From: Opitutaceae bacterium
GTDB taxonomy: Bacteria > Verrucomicrobiota > Verrucomicrobiia > Opitutales > Opitutaceae
Length of the DNA stretch: 64,000 nt
NCBI GenBank assembly: GCA_016711225.1
Contig: JADJTK010000013.1
Coordinates: forward strand, 62,001 to 126,000
Reading direction: 5' to 3'
Below, piece by piece: positions 37,418-46,235 of the stretch (within the stretch, counting starts at the first letter, position 1; each line of letters starts with the position of its first letter). Made by a program: the position numbers and the translations under genes. The notes below the pieces were generated by a model. The model did not search any database. It was not told the DNA's origin and saw only the letters and a list, made by a program, of their open reading frames with translations.

Positions 37418-37978
37418 ATGAGCGACCACGCCGCTTTCACGACCTTTATGCGCAGCTATCAGGACATGGTTTACACCACTGCGATCCGACTCTTGGGCAA
37501 TCCCGCCCAGGCCGAGGACATCTCGCAGGAGGTGTTCCTGAAGGCTTACCAGCATTTCGACGACTTGGAGGACGGAGTGGGGGCGGGAGGCTGGCTTAAA
37601 ACCGTCGCGACCAATCTCAGTCTCAACCACATCCAGCGCTACCGGAAACGGTGGAGCTTTTTTTCCGAACTGATCCATCGCGACTCCGACGCTGAAGGCG
37701 ATGCGCCCCCGGTGGATTTCCCGGCGCCGGAGAACTTTTTCAACGAGTTCGACTCGGCGGAGCGGCGCGAATGGGTGCAGGAGGCACTGGCGAAACTGCC
37801 CGACAAACAGCGCGTGCCGCTCGTGCTCTACCACTTCGATGAGCTCTCGTACGAGGAAATCGCCGACCGGCTGGGCGTCTCGCTCGCCAAGGTGAAGACC
37901 GACATCATGCGCGCCCGCCAGGCGCTCGCCCAGCACCTCAGCCGCACCGCCGACGATCGCCGGCAACTCAGCAACTGA
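37418..37978 (+). CDS. ECF-type sigma-70 family RNA polymerase sigma factor
   Basis: The 186-residue protein has region 2 as MRSYQDMVYTTAIRLLGN with AEDISQEVFLKAYQ, and region 4 as ALAKLPDKQRVPLVLYHFDE, then LSYEEIADRLGVSLAKVKTDIMRARQ, the helix-turn-helix that reads the -35 element. I prefer the ATG at 37418; a GTG at 37385 in frame would add 11 residues. It is followed after 14 bp by a small membrane protein that may be its anti-sigma factor. The position between two TonB receptors suggests envelope or nutrient control, which is inference. Confidence 0.88.
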   Translation: MSDHAAFTTFMRSYQDMVYTTAIRLLGNPAQAEDISQEVFLKAYQHFDDLEDGVGAGGWLKTVATNLSLNHIQRYRKRWSFFSELIHRDSDAEGDAPPVDFPAPENFFNEFDSAERREWVQEALAKLPDKQRVPLVLYHFDELSYEEIADRLGVSLAKVKTDIMRARQALAQHLSRTADDRRQLSN

Positions 37979-37992
37979 ATCCCCTTTTCGCC

Positions 37993-38457
37993 ATGCCCAA
38001 CAAAAACTCCCATCAACCGCTCGAAGCCTTCGTCCATCGCGCCCTGCGCGAACTGCCGACCGAGCGCGCCCCGGCGGCACTGGAGGCTCGGGTGCTCGCA
38101 GCCCTGGCGGCGAGGCACCAACAATCGTGGTGGCAGGCCGGTTGGCGGGCCTGGCCGGTGGTACCCCGTACCATCGTGCTGGCGGCGGCCGCTGCGGCGA
38201 CACTGGCCCTAGCTTGGGGCTTCTTCGCCGGAGCCCATGTTGCCGGAACGTTTTCCTGGTCCGCCTGGATCGGGACCCACGCCCCGACACTCGCAGCACT
38301 TGGTTCGGCCGCGGCGACGCTGGTCGACGCACTTGGGCTGTGTGTTCGCAAATTCCAACCCTATTTGGTCGGTCTCGCGGTGTTAGTGACCGGCGCCTAT
38401 GCCGCGTTGATCGCGCTGGGATCCGGCCTCTACCGCGGTCTTGTCCCCAATCGTTGA
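37993..38457 (+). CDS. small membrane protein, possible anti-sigma partner
   Basis: The 154-residue protein has an N-terminal cytoplasmic stretch of about 50 residues (FVHRALRELPTERAPAALEARVLAALAARH), then two or three hydrophobic segments (about 57-78, 95-115 and 120-145). Its place directly after an ECF sigma gene and its soluble-then-membrane layout fit an anti-sigma factor. No zinc-binding HxxxCxxC motif is visible, so the assignment is by context only. Confidence 0.6.
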   Translation: MPNKNSHQPLEAFVHRALRELPTERAPAALEARVLAALAARHQQSWWQAGWRAWPVVPRTIVLAAAAAATLALAWGFFAGAHVAGTFSWSAWIGTHAPTLAALGSAAATLVDALGLCVRKFQPYLVGLAVLVTGAYAALIALGSGLYRGLVPNR

Positions 38458-38471
38458 AACTCTCCATCGCC

Positions 38472-39998
38472 ATGAATGTTCGTTCCACCCAGTTCTTCTC
38501 CCCAATGGTCTCGGGGCGGTCCGTTGTAGCGATTCCGGGCCCAGATCGCGTGCAAGCACGCTCCTACAGCGGACAGGCGCGCGGTGCTCTTGGTTTTGCG
38601 GCGCTGGCCCTGTTGCTCGCCTTCGCGCCGACTCTGCGGGCGCAGGATCCGGTTCCGGAGGCTCAGGACAAGGCGGCGCCCGCCACGGTGGTGGCTACAG
38701 TCGCCCCGCAGGACGCTCAGAGCGGCACCGACACAACTTCGCCTTCGCTCAGTTCAGTAACTCCCGCGCCTACGGCGGACCATGCCCCGGTGTCTGAATC
38801 GACCGTAGTACTGGAAGCGCCGGCCCCCGCGCCTGCCGCGGGGAAAGTTCCGGACACAACGCCTGCGCCTACGGGAGACCTGACATCCGCCGAGCCGGAG
38901 TGGGTCTATCGCGGTGAGGTTGTGGTTATGGGCAACGACGTGGTCATTCGCGAGAACGAGCGCGCGAGCAAGGTGGTGGCGATCGGCGGCGACGTCACCA
39001 TGCGTGGGCGGGTAGACGGCGAGTTGGTTGCCATCGGTGGCGACGTACGGATCGATGGACCGGTCGGTAAGCTGGTGGCGGTGCTGGGTGATGTGACGCT
39101 CGGGCCGAAGGCAACTGTGGCCGGGGAGGTCGTTGCCGTATTGGGCGAACTGGACAACCCGCATCACGTGCCGATCCACGGGGAGACCGTGGCGGTTGGC
39201 GGCTTCATCCCGCATCCGGGGTTTGGATCAATGCTGGCTTGGGCGGGCGATGCCATCTCGCACGTGCGGTTGCTCTCTCCGCACATCGTCTGGCCTTGGT
39301 ACATCTTCGGCGCGGGTGCGCTGTTCTATCTGCTGCTGGCCGCGGTGTTCGGCCGCGGGATCAACGCCTGTGCCCGAGTGTTGGAGGAGAGTCCGGGCAC
39401 GACGTTGTCCACGGCCATCGCGATGCTGCCGCTCCTGCCTTTGTTCACGCTGCTATTGATCTGCACGGTGATCGGCATCGTGTTGCTGCCTTTCCTCGCG
39501 GTGATCGTGTTTTTCGCGGTCGCCTTCGGCAAGGCGGCGGTGCTGGCATTCCTCGGACGCAGTCTGCTGCGCGCCTTTGGTGGCGGTGAGGCGGTGGAGC
39601 GGGCGTGGCTGACGGTACTGATTGGTGTGGCGCTGCTGGCGTTGCTGTACTGCCTGCCCTTCGTGGGCCTGCTGGTGTGGGCGCTGACGGGCTGGGTGGG
39701 CCTGGGCATGGTGGTTGCGGCGGTTCGGGAGAAGCGCCGCCGGGAGCGCGCCGTAGCGGTCTCCCGTTCGGTTCCGTCCCCCGTCGTGATGGCTGCGGCG
39801 GTTCAGCCCGAGTTCGTCTCTGCGCCCCCGCCGTCGGTGGCGAGTGGCGCGCCGGAAGCCGCGGCGTTCGTGCCGCAGGGAGAAGCGTCGATCTCGCCGG
39901 AGGTGTCCGAGGTTGGGGTGCCGCCGGTGATGCCGCCGCCCCTGGGGCTGAGGGCCGCAGGCCGAGCGTTTTCCCGGGCAGGAGAAGATGCGCCGTGA
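38472..39998 (+). CDS. bactofilin-like beta-helix membrane protein with REP-derived N-terminus
   Basis: This 508-residue protein has a hydrophobic export segment near residues 37-52 and a proline/alanine-rich linker. Residues about 145-235 are beta-helical repeats of the type VVAIGGDVTMRGRVDGELVAIGGDV, as in polymer-forming cytoskeletal proteins. Three or four membrane helices follow (about 275-420), then a charged, proline-rich tail. Residues about 18-32 translate a REP-like palindrome (38523-38567) inserted before the signal segment. It is probably in the sigma-factor operon and overlaps the RDD gene by 11 bp. Function unknown; an envelope-associated scaffold is a guess. Confidence 0.7.
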   Translation: MNVRSTQFFSPMVSGRSVVAIPGPDRVQARSYSGQARGALGFAALALLLAFAPTLRAQDPVPEAQDKAAPATVVATVAPQDAQSGTDTTSPSLSSVTPAPTADHAPVSESTVVLEAPAPAPAAGKVPDTTPAPTGDLTSAEPEWVYRGEVVVMGNDVVIRENERASKVVAIGGDVTMRGRVDGELVAIGGDVRIDGPVGKLVAVLGDVTLGPKATVAGEVVAVLGELDNPHHVPIHGETVAVGGFIPHPGFGSMLAWAGDAISHVRLLSPHIVWPWYIFGAGALFYLLLAAVFGRGINACARVLEESPGTTLSTAIAMLPLLPLFTLLLICTVIGIVLLPFLAVIVFFAVAFGKAAVLAFLGRSLLRAFGGGEAVERAWLTVLIGVALLALLYCLPFVGLLVWALTGWVGLGMVVAAVREKRRRERAVAVSRSVPSPVVMAAAVQPEFVSAPPPSVASGAPEAAAFVPQGEASISPEVSEVGVPPVMPPPLGLRAAGRAFSRAGEDAP

Positions 39999-40413
39999 AG
40001 TGGAGAATCGGAATCGCGGCTGGACTGGCCCTGATCTGCCGCGGGCGGATTTCTTCCAGCGCCTGTGGGCACTGCTGATCGATATTGTCCTGGTGGCGGT
40101 GGGGGGCGGGGTGAGCTTGGCCTTCGCTCTGCTCCCGTTCCCGCTGTTGTTTGGCGGTTACGTTTTCGCCATGTGGCAGTGGAAGGGGACGACCGTGGGC
40201 GGTATCATCTTCAATCTGCAGGTGGTGCGCTTGGACGGGCGGCCGATGGACGTGGCCACCGCCTTGGTGCGCACGTTGGTGGCATTTCTCTCGGTGGTGG
40301 CGGCGGGCCTGGGCTTCCTCTGGTGCCTCTGGGATCCGGAGGGCCAGACGTGGCACGATAAGGTGGCCGGCACCGTAGTGGTGCGCGTGCCGAAGTCGAC
40401 GCCGCTGGTGTAA
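39988..40413 (+). CDS. RDD family membrane protein
   Basis: The 141-residue protein has the RDD opening RADFFQRLWALLIDIVLV. Two or three further hydrophobic segments and the family tail LWDPEGQTWHDKVAGTVVV follow, where the last D-K pair is characteristic. RDD proteins are small multi-spanning membrane proteins, some proposed as transporters. The ATG lies 11 bp inside the preceding gene, indicating translational coupling. Its partner relationship with the bactofilin-like protein is contextual. Confidence 0.85.
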   Translation: MRREVENRNRGWTGPDLPRADFFQRLWALLIDIVLVAVGGGVSLAFALLPFPLLFGGYVFAMWQWKGTTVGGIIFNLQVVRLDGRPMDVATALVRTLVAFLSVVAAGLGFLWCLWDPEGQTWHDKVAGTVVVRVPKSTPLV

Positions 40414-40448
40414 CTCAAGACCACTAGACGATAGAAGCGGAGAACCCG

Positions 40449-40491
40449 GCCGGGCGGGGAGATGCCCGGCAAGAAACACTCCGTGTTTTTT
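40449..40491 (+). terminator. possible double-hairpin terminator after the RDD gene
   Basis: A GCCGGGC/GCCCGGC hairpin (40449-40470) is followed by AAACAC-TCC-GTGTTT and a T-run to 40491. The second stem is short, so strength is uncertain. The position 36 bp after the RDD stop fits an operon end. Confidence 0.5.
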
Positions 40492-40611
40492 GAGAGTTAA
40501 CGAAGGAAACGAAGGCATTCCGGATAGCGGGGGATCGCTATCCCTGCGCCCGGGAAGTTCGAGGTCGCCTGCCAGATGAGGCCGGTGACGTTTGAGGGAG
40601 AGGGGGCACGG

Positions 40612-40633
40612 CCCGCCGCGAAGTCGCGGCGGG
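40612..40633. other. strong 10-bp hairpin upstream of the second TonB receptor
   Basis: CCCGCCGCGA and TCGCGGCGGG pair perfectly around AG, followed by TATTTGTCGTTT. It lies 114 bp before the receptor ATG, in its probable leader. It could be a weak terminator or an attenuating element. Confidence 0.5.
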
Positions 40634-40746
40634 TATTTGTCGTTTGCCTATCGGGAGGGCGCTGGCTTGCTTCGTGCTTGTTGCTCCCAGCGGTTCGGCC
40701 CCCCAACGGCCGGGCTCCCCTAATCAAACCAGCAGCCCGAGAAACT

Positions 40747-43669
40747 ATGAACATGCCCACGGTACGTCTGACGGGTACGGCGCGCGCACTCCTTTTTGGT
40801 GCGGCCACCCCCCTGTTGTTGTCGGTCGCCCTCCACGCCCAGGCGGCGGAGTCGGCGAGCTCCTCTTCCGAGAAACCCGGCGAGAAGGATCTGATCGTTC
40901 TGGAGAAATTCGAGGTGGTCGGCACGCGCCTGACCGATGCCGCAGCGGAGGGCGCCCTCTCCGTTTCGTCGTACAAGCTCGATACCGAGCTCGCCCTCAA
41001 GGGCTACTCCAACTTCGGTGACATGTTGCGAGTCAAGCTGCCCCAGTACGGCGGCGGCATCGGCGTGATCAACGATTCGTTCGGCAACGGCGGCTCCGGC
41101 CAGTCGACGATTTCGCTCCGCAACCTTCCTGGCAGCCGCACGCTCGTCCTGGTCAATGGTCGGCGCACTTCCGCCGATCTTAACTTGATCCCGAACGCGG
41201 CAATCGACTCGATCGAGGTGCTCAACGACGGCGCGGCAGCCGTCTACGGCTCCGAGGCGATCGCCGGCGTCGTCAACATCAAGCTGAAGAACGGCTTCGA
41301 AGGCGTCTATTCTTCGGCGCGCTACGCCAATACCACGACGACCGACATCAGCGAACGTCGGTTCAGTATGGTGGCGGGCGCTGCGGTGAAGGACCTGCGC
41401 ATCTCGATCGCCTACGAATACAGCAAGGCGAATCCGCAGATGGGGACTGACCGGGAAATTTCCACGCCCTCCGGCGACATGGTGTCCGGCACCTCCAACC
41501 CCGGCCTGTTCACGCCCCGTTTCACCACGGCCGAGCTCAACGCCCTGAAGGCCAATCCGGCCGATGCAGCCAATCAGCAGTCCATTCTCGTGCCGCTGCG
41601 CTGGTATGTGAACGCGGACAAGACCGAAGGCTTGAAGCCCGGCACTGTGTTGCCGGGGAGTTTCAACCCTTCCGCCTATATTCTGGCCGACAAGAGCACA
41701 ACAGCGGCCCAGCGTAATGCCCAGCGTGCGGCGGAAGAGACTCGCCTCAACGGCATTCTCGGCAGCGACAGTCCCGTCCTCTACGGGCCGAACTACACCT
41801 ATGCGAGCCTCGGCGATCTGAATCCGGGCTTCCCGTACGGCTTCTACACGCCGTCGTATCGGGGTCATGAGCGCAACGGTCTCACGGCCACCTTCGAGAA
41901 GGACTTTTTGGGCGGAGCGGTGACGGCGTTCGCCGATTTGCTCTACTCGACCAACGTGAGCGCCAACATGCTCGCCCCTTCGCCTTTGGGTGGCAACGTC
42001 TTGCCCGGGACGAATTACTTCGTGGCGTCGGTGCTCCCGGGGCTTCCCGCCGGCCGCAACTTCACCTACGGTTATCGCCCGACCGAGCTTGGGCCGCGGG
42101 TCTACGACGACAAGTTCACGAGCCGGCGGTTGGTGGCAGGTTTCCGTGGCGAGGTGGCCCATAACTGGAAGTGGGAGACCGCCTACATGTACGACGCCTG
42201 GAAACAGCATTCCGTGCAGTCGGGCGGCGTCTACGCCGACGAGTTCACGAACGCGTTGGAGAGCACCTCGGCCGACGGTGCCTTCAACCCCTTCGGTGCG
42301 ACCCCGCTGTTCGGTACCTCTTCGCCGGTCAACTCGGACGAACTCATCCAGAGCTTCTTCGGGGCGGCGGACGGGACCTACCTGTACGACATCCGCGCGA
42401 TTGACGCCTCGATCAGCGGCACGGTGTTCCAGCTTCCCGCCGGCGACCTCAGTGTCGCCCTAGGTGCTGAATACCGCGATGAACTCCAGCGCGATCAGCC
42501 GAGCAAGGCGCTGATCGATGGCGACGTCTTCCCCTTCAACGCCGAGCCGCCGTTCAATGCGAAGCGGACCATCAAGTCGGTGTATGCGGAGATCGGTATT
42601 CCGATCCTGAAATCCCTGACGCTGTCGGGCGCCGGCCGCGTCGAGAACTACTCCGACGCCGGCTCCACCGGCCTCAAGCCCCGCGTCAATCTTCGCTGGG
42701 AAGTCCTGCCTGACGAGCTGACCCTCCGTGGTTCCTGGGCGCAGGGCTTTGTGGCTCCTTCGCTGCTCTCGCTCAAGAGCGGTGATCGTGGACAATCCTT
42801 CGACGAGGTGCTGAACCCCGTCACCGGTACCCGTACCCAGCCCGAGGACGGGGTGTACTACGTCGGCAATCCCAGCCTGAAGCCGTCGGAGTCGGACTCC
42901 TACCTGGTCGGTGCGGTGTTCTCGCCCAAGCGGGTCCCGAATCTGACGTTTGGCATCAACTACTACCGGATCGAGGAGACCGGCATTCCGTTTGAGAGCG
43001 CCCAATACGTGGTTTCGCAGTGGGCGGCGGCGGGCGGCGACGATAATGCGTCGAATCCGTTCAGTGCGACCGCGTCCCCCAGCGCCGCCAATCCCACCGG
43101 GGCCCAGGTCGAGGTTGCGCCCAGTGGTGAGCTCGCGGTGGTGCGCAACGTCGGCTCGATCAACTCGGGCGAACGCGTGACGGATGGCATCGATCTCTTC
43201 GCCTCGTACAAGTTCGAGACGTCGGTCGGCAAGTTCTCTCCGAGTCTTTCCTGGACCCGCGTGATGACCTTCGAACAGGAAGATTTCCCGGGAGCCGGCA
43301 AGATCGACGATCTCCAGGCAGTACTGGGGTTCTGGCGCCGCGCTCGGAAACTACGGTTTCCCGAAGTGGAAGGGCTCGGTGGGTCTGGACTTGAGCTACA
43401 AGGCCTTTGGGGCCGCCTTGGCCTACAACTACACCTCCGGCTATCTCGAGAACGAGAACGACATGCACAAGGTTCCGGCCTACGAGACGATCGACCTGCG
43501 CGTCTCCTACAAGCTGCCGTGGTGGGAGACCTCCATCGCCGTGGGCGTGAACAACCTCCTGGACGAGGATCCGCCGCTGGTGGTGACGAGCTTCGAGAGC
43601 AACATGGACCGCGCGATCGCCGATATCCGCGGCCGCATGGTCTTCGCCGAGATCTCGAGCAAGTTCTGA
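40747..43669 (+). pseudogene. TonB-dependent receptor 2, one frameshift near the 3' end
   Basis: A signal peptide (about residues 1-34) is followed by VLEKFEVVGTRL and the plug (RNLPGSRTLVLVNGRR, SIEVLNDGAAAVYGSEAIAG), then a long barrel (LTLRGSWAQGFVAPSLLSL). At about 43318 a single-base indel changes frame. LGNYGFPKWKGSVGLDLSY and the final strands through MVFAEISSKF are read in the new frame, with stop at 43667-43669. Repaired, the protein would have about 973 residues and the usual terminal phenylalanine. It belongs to the family whose RTLVLVNGRR plug resembles sugar and vitamin receptors. The adjacent GH3 glucosidase suggests glycan uptake. Confidence 0.82.
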
Positions 43670-43696
43670 TCCGGCGCGAGAAGATATTTGATTCCC

Positions 43697-43724
43697 AAGG
43701 GCGCCCTTCATGGGCGCCCTTTTT
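43697..43724 (+). terminator. rho-independent terminator after TonB receptor 2
   Basis: AGGGCGCCC and GGGCGCCCT form a 9-bp stem around a short loop followed by TTTTT, 28 bp after the repaired stop at 43669. This supports that stop as the authentic gene end. Confidence 0.88.
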
Positions 43725-43844
43725 GCGTCCGGTCGGGGCGGGAACGTTGGCCTGGAGTGAGGGAAGCCGGGGGGCCGACCCTGGACAGCGCCTACCTTCT
43801 TCGCTTGGCCGCGCCGCCCGGTTGCGCACACTCCGAGCTCCCCT

Positions 43845-46109
43845 ATGTCACGCCTTCACCTCTCCCGTTGGCTGGCCGCGCTCGGCCTGTCGCTATCTGC
43901 GTTCTGCGTTCTGCCGTCCGCTTTCTGCCTTCCGCCATCCTCCCCCATGCCCGCCTACCGCAATCCCGCCCTGCCCGTCGAAGAACGCGTCACCGATCTG
44001 CTCGGACGCATGACCCTCGAGGAGAAGGTCGGGCAGATCATGATGACGGATGCACGCAGCGAGGACCTTTCCTTCATCACGACGCAGCAGCCCGGTTCCA
44101 TCCTTCACATTCTCGGGGCGAAAATCGACCGGGCGATGGATCTCGCGGCGAAGAACCGCCTGGGCATTCCGCTGCTCATCGGGGAGGACGGCATTCACGG
44201 CCACTCGTTCTGGAAGGGCGCCACCATTTTCCCCACCCAGCTCGGACTGGCCGCCAGTTGGGATCCTGCGCTTTTCGAGCAGGTCGGCCGCGTGACCGCC
44301 GAGGAGATGGCGCCGACGGGCATTCATTGGACCTTTTCCCCCGTGCTCTGCCTCACCCGCGATCTGCGTTGGGGGCGCACCGGCGAGACCTTCGGCGAAG
44401 ACCCGTATCTCATCGGTGAGTTTGGCGCGGCGCTCATCCGCGGCTACCAGGGCAAGGGCCTGGCCGATCCGACCGCCGTGCTCGCCACGGCCAAGCACTA
44501 TGCCGGGTACTCGGAGACCCAGGGCGGGCGCGACGCCTCCGAGGCCGACATTTCGCGGCGCAAGCTGCGCAGCTACTTCCTGCCGCCGTTTGAGCGTGCC
44601 GCCCGCGCCGGTGCGATGACCTTCATGACCGGCTACCAGTCGATGGACGGCGTGCCCTCGACCGCCAACCATTGGATGCTCACCGAAGTGCTCAAACAGG
44701 AGTGGGGCTTCCAGGGCGTGCTCGTCACCGACTGGGACAACGTCGGCCGGCTCGTCCACGAACAGAAGGTCTGTGCCACCTATACGGATGCGGCGATCAT
44801 GGCGATCCGGGCCGGCAACGACATCATGATGGTCACCCCCCAGTTCTACGAGGGGGCCATCGAGGCGGTGCGCAGCGGCCGGCTCGCCGAGTCGGAGATC
44901 GACGCCCCGGTGCGCCGCTTCCTCGCGCTGAAGTTCCGCATGGGTCTCTTTGAAAATCGACGTGGTCCCGACCTGGCGCGTGCCGCCGTCGAGATCGCGA
45001 GGCCTGAGCATCGGGCGGTCAACCTCGCCGCGGCGCGCGAGAGTCTCGTGCTGCTCCAGAATAACGGCCTGCTCCCGCTCGATCCGGCGAAGGTGAAGTC
45101 CATCGCCTTGATCGGTCCGAATGCCGACGACGACCTCCAGCAGCTCGGCGACTGGTCGCTGGGCTCGCCCCAGCATCCGCCGGAAGCCGGCAAACATCCG
45201 CGCGAGAAGACGACGACGGTGCTCGACGGTATCCGTGCGTTGGCGCCGGCGGGTTGCGCGGTGAAGTACGCGCGCGGTTGCTCGATCATCGACGACGATC
45301 TCACCGGCATTCCCGCCGCCGTCGCCGCCGCGCAGGCGGCCGACGTGGTGGTGGCGGTGGTGGGCGATCATCTCAGATTCATCGGTGAAGGCCAGAGCAC
45401 GGCCACGCTCGAGCTGCAGGGCGGGCAGATCGCGCTGCTCGACGCCTTGGAGAAGACCGGCAAGCCGGTGATCATCGTCCTGGTGAACAGCAAGCCGCTG
45501 GTGTTGCCGGCGTCGGCCAAGCGTGCGGCGGCGATTTTGGAGGGGTTCAACTCCGGCATGGAAGGAGGGCGGGCGGTGGCCGAGGCGGTGTTCGGCCAGC
45601 TGAATCCGTCGGGCAAGCTCACCATCTCAATCCCGGTGCATGTGGGCCAGCAGCCGGTGTTCTACAGCCAGGTGCGCGGCCAGCATGGCGAGCGTTACGC
45701 CGACCTCACGCAGGAGCCGCTCTTCCCCTTTGGTCATGGCTTGAGTTACACGCAGTACCGTTACTCGAATCTGCGGCTGGCCTCGCCCACGCTTGCCCGA
45801 GGGCAGGCGGCGACGGTGACCGTCGAGGTCGAGAATGTCGGTGCGCGTGCCGGCGACGAGATCGTGCAGGTCTACGTGAGCGACGTCGTCACGTCCGCCA
45901 CTTGGGTGAACAAGGCGCTGAAAGGGTTTGCCCGCGTGTCCCTTTCGGCCGGTGAGAAGAAGACGGTGACGGTCACGCTACCGTGGGAGGCGTTCCAGCT
46001 CGTGGATGTCGAATCCAAGCGGGTGGTCGAACCGGGCTCGTTCGAGATCTTGGTCGGCCCGTCTTCGCGGGATCGTGACCTGTTGAAGGCGACGCTGCGC
46101 GCGGAGTAA
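43845..46109 (+). CDS. bglX: glycoside hydrolase family 3 beta-glucosidase, exported
   Basis: The 754-residue enzyme has a signal peptide (about residues 1-28), then a GH3 N-terminal barrel with RMTLEEKVGQIMMTD, ATAKHYAGYSETQGG and the nucleophile aspartate in GVLVTDWDNVG. The alpha/beta sandwich (LLQNNGLLPLDP) and a C-terminal fibronectin-III-like domain (VENVGARAGDEIVQVYV) follow. It cleaves terminal beta-glucosides in the periplasm or outside the cell. The signal peptide LSAFCVLPSAFCLPP is encoded by a CTGCGTTCTG-type simple repeat, apparently a recruited microsatellite. It follows a TonB receptor, a common sugar-uptake arrangement. Confidence 0.92.
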   Translation: MSRLHLSRWLAALGLSLSAFCVLPSAFCLPPSSPMPAYRNPALPVEERVTDLLGRMTLEEKVGQIMMTDARSEDLSFITTQQPGSILHILGAKIDRAMDLAAKNRLGIPLLIGEDGIHGHSFWKGATIFPTQLGLAASWDPALFEQVGRVTAEEMAPTGIHWTFSPVLCLTRDLRWGRTGETFGEDPYLIGEFGAALIRGYQGKGLADPTAVLATAKHYAGYSETQGGRDASEADISRRKLRSYFLPPFERAARAGAMTFMTGYQSMDGVPSTANHWMLTEVLKQEWGFQGVLVTDWDNVGRLVHEQKVCATYTDAAIMAIRAGNDIMMVTPQFYEGAIEAVRSGRLAESEIDAPVRRFLALKFRMGLFENRRGPDLARAAVEIARPEHRAVNLAAARESLVLLQNNGLLPLDPAKVKSIALIGPNADDDLQQLGDWSLGSPQHPPEAGKHPREKTTTVLDGIRALAPAGCAVKYARGCSIIDDDLTGIPAAVAAAQAADVVVAVVGDHLRFIGEGQSTATLELQGGQIALLDALEKTGKPVIIVLVNSKPLVLPASAKRAAAILEGFNSGMEGGRAVAEAVFGQLNPSGKLTISIPVHVGQQPVFYSQVRGQHGERYADLTQEPLFPFGHGLSYTQYRYSNLRLASPTLARGQAATVTVEVENVGARAGDEIVQVYVSDVVTSATWVNKALKGFARVSLSAGEKKTVTVTLPWEAFQLVDVESKRVVEPGSFEILVGPSSRDRDLLKATLRAE

Positions 46110-46142
46110 GGGAGGACGGCCGGGCTCCGCGCCGGGAATGTC

Positions 46143-46217
46143 GGGCCAGTCTCGGACTGGCCTGATGGGTGACGACCTCGGGCGGGGCGCATCCAGGCCG
46201 GTCGCAGACCGGCCCTA
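46143..46217. repeat. two palindromes between convergent genes
   Basis: GGCCAGTC-TCG-GACTGGCC lies within 46143-46163. At 46195-46217 is GGCCGGTC-GCA-GACCGGCC followed by CTAC, so the second is a CTAC-tailed family member. They lie between the GH3 gene (plus) and the esterase gene (minus) and could end both transcripts. Confidence 0.75.
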
Positions 46218-46235
46218 CGCTTGGCTCGGCCCGGG

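Noticed and set aside
37168..37440. A 90-codon minus-strand gene upstream of the sigma factor
   Set aside because: No family resemblance; it overlaps the sigma-factor start and is R/G/P-rich.
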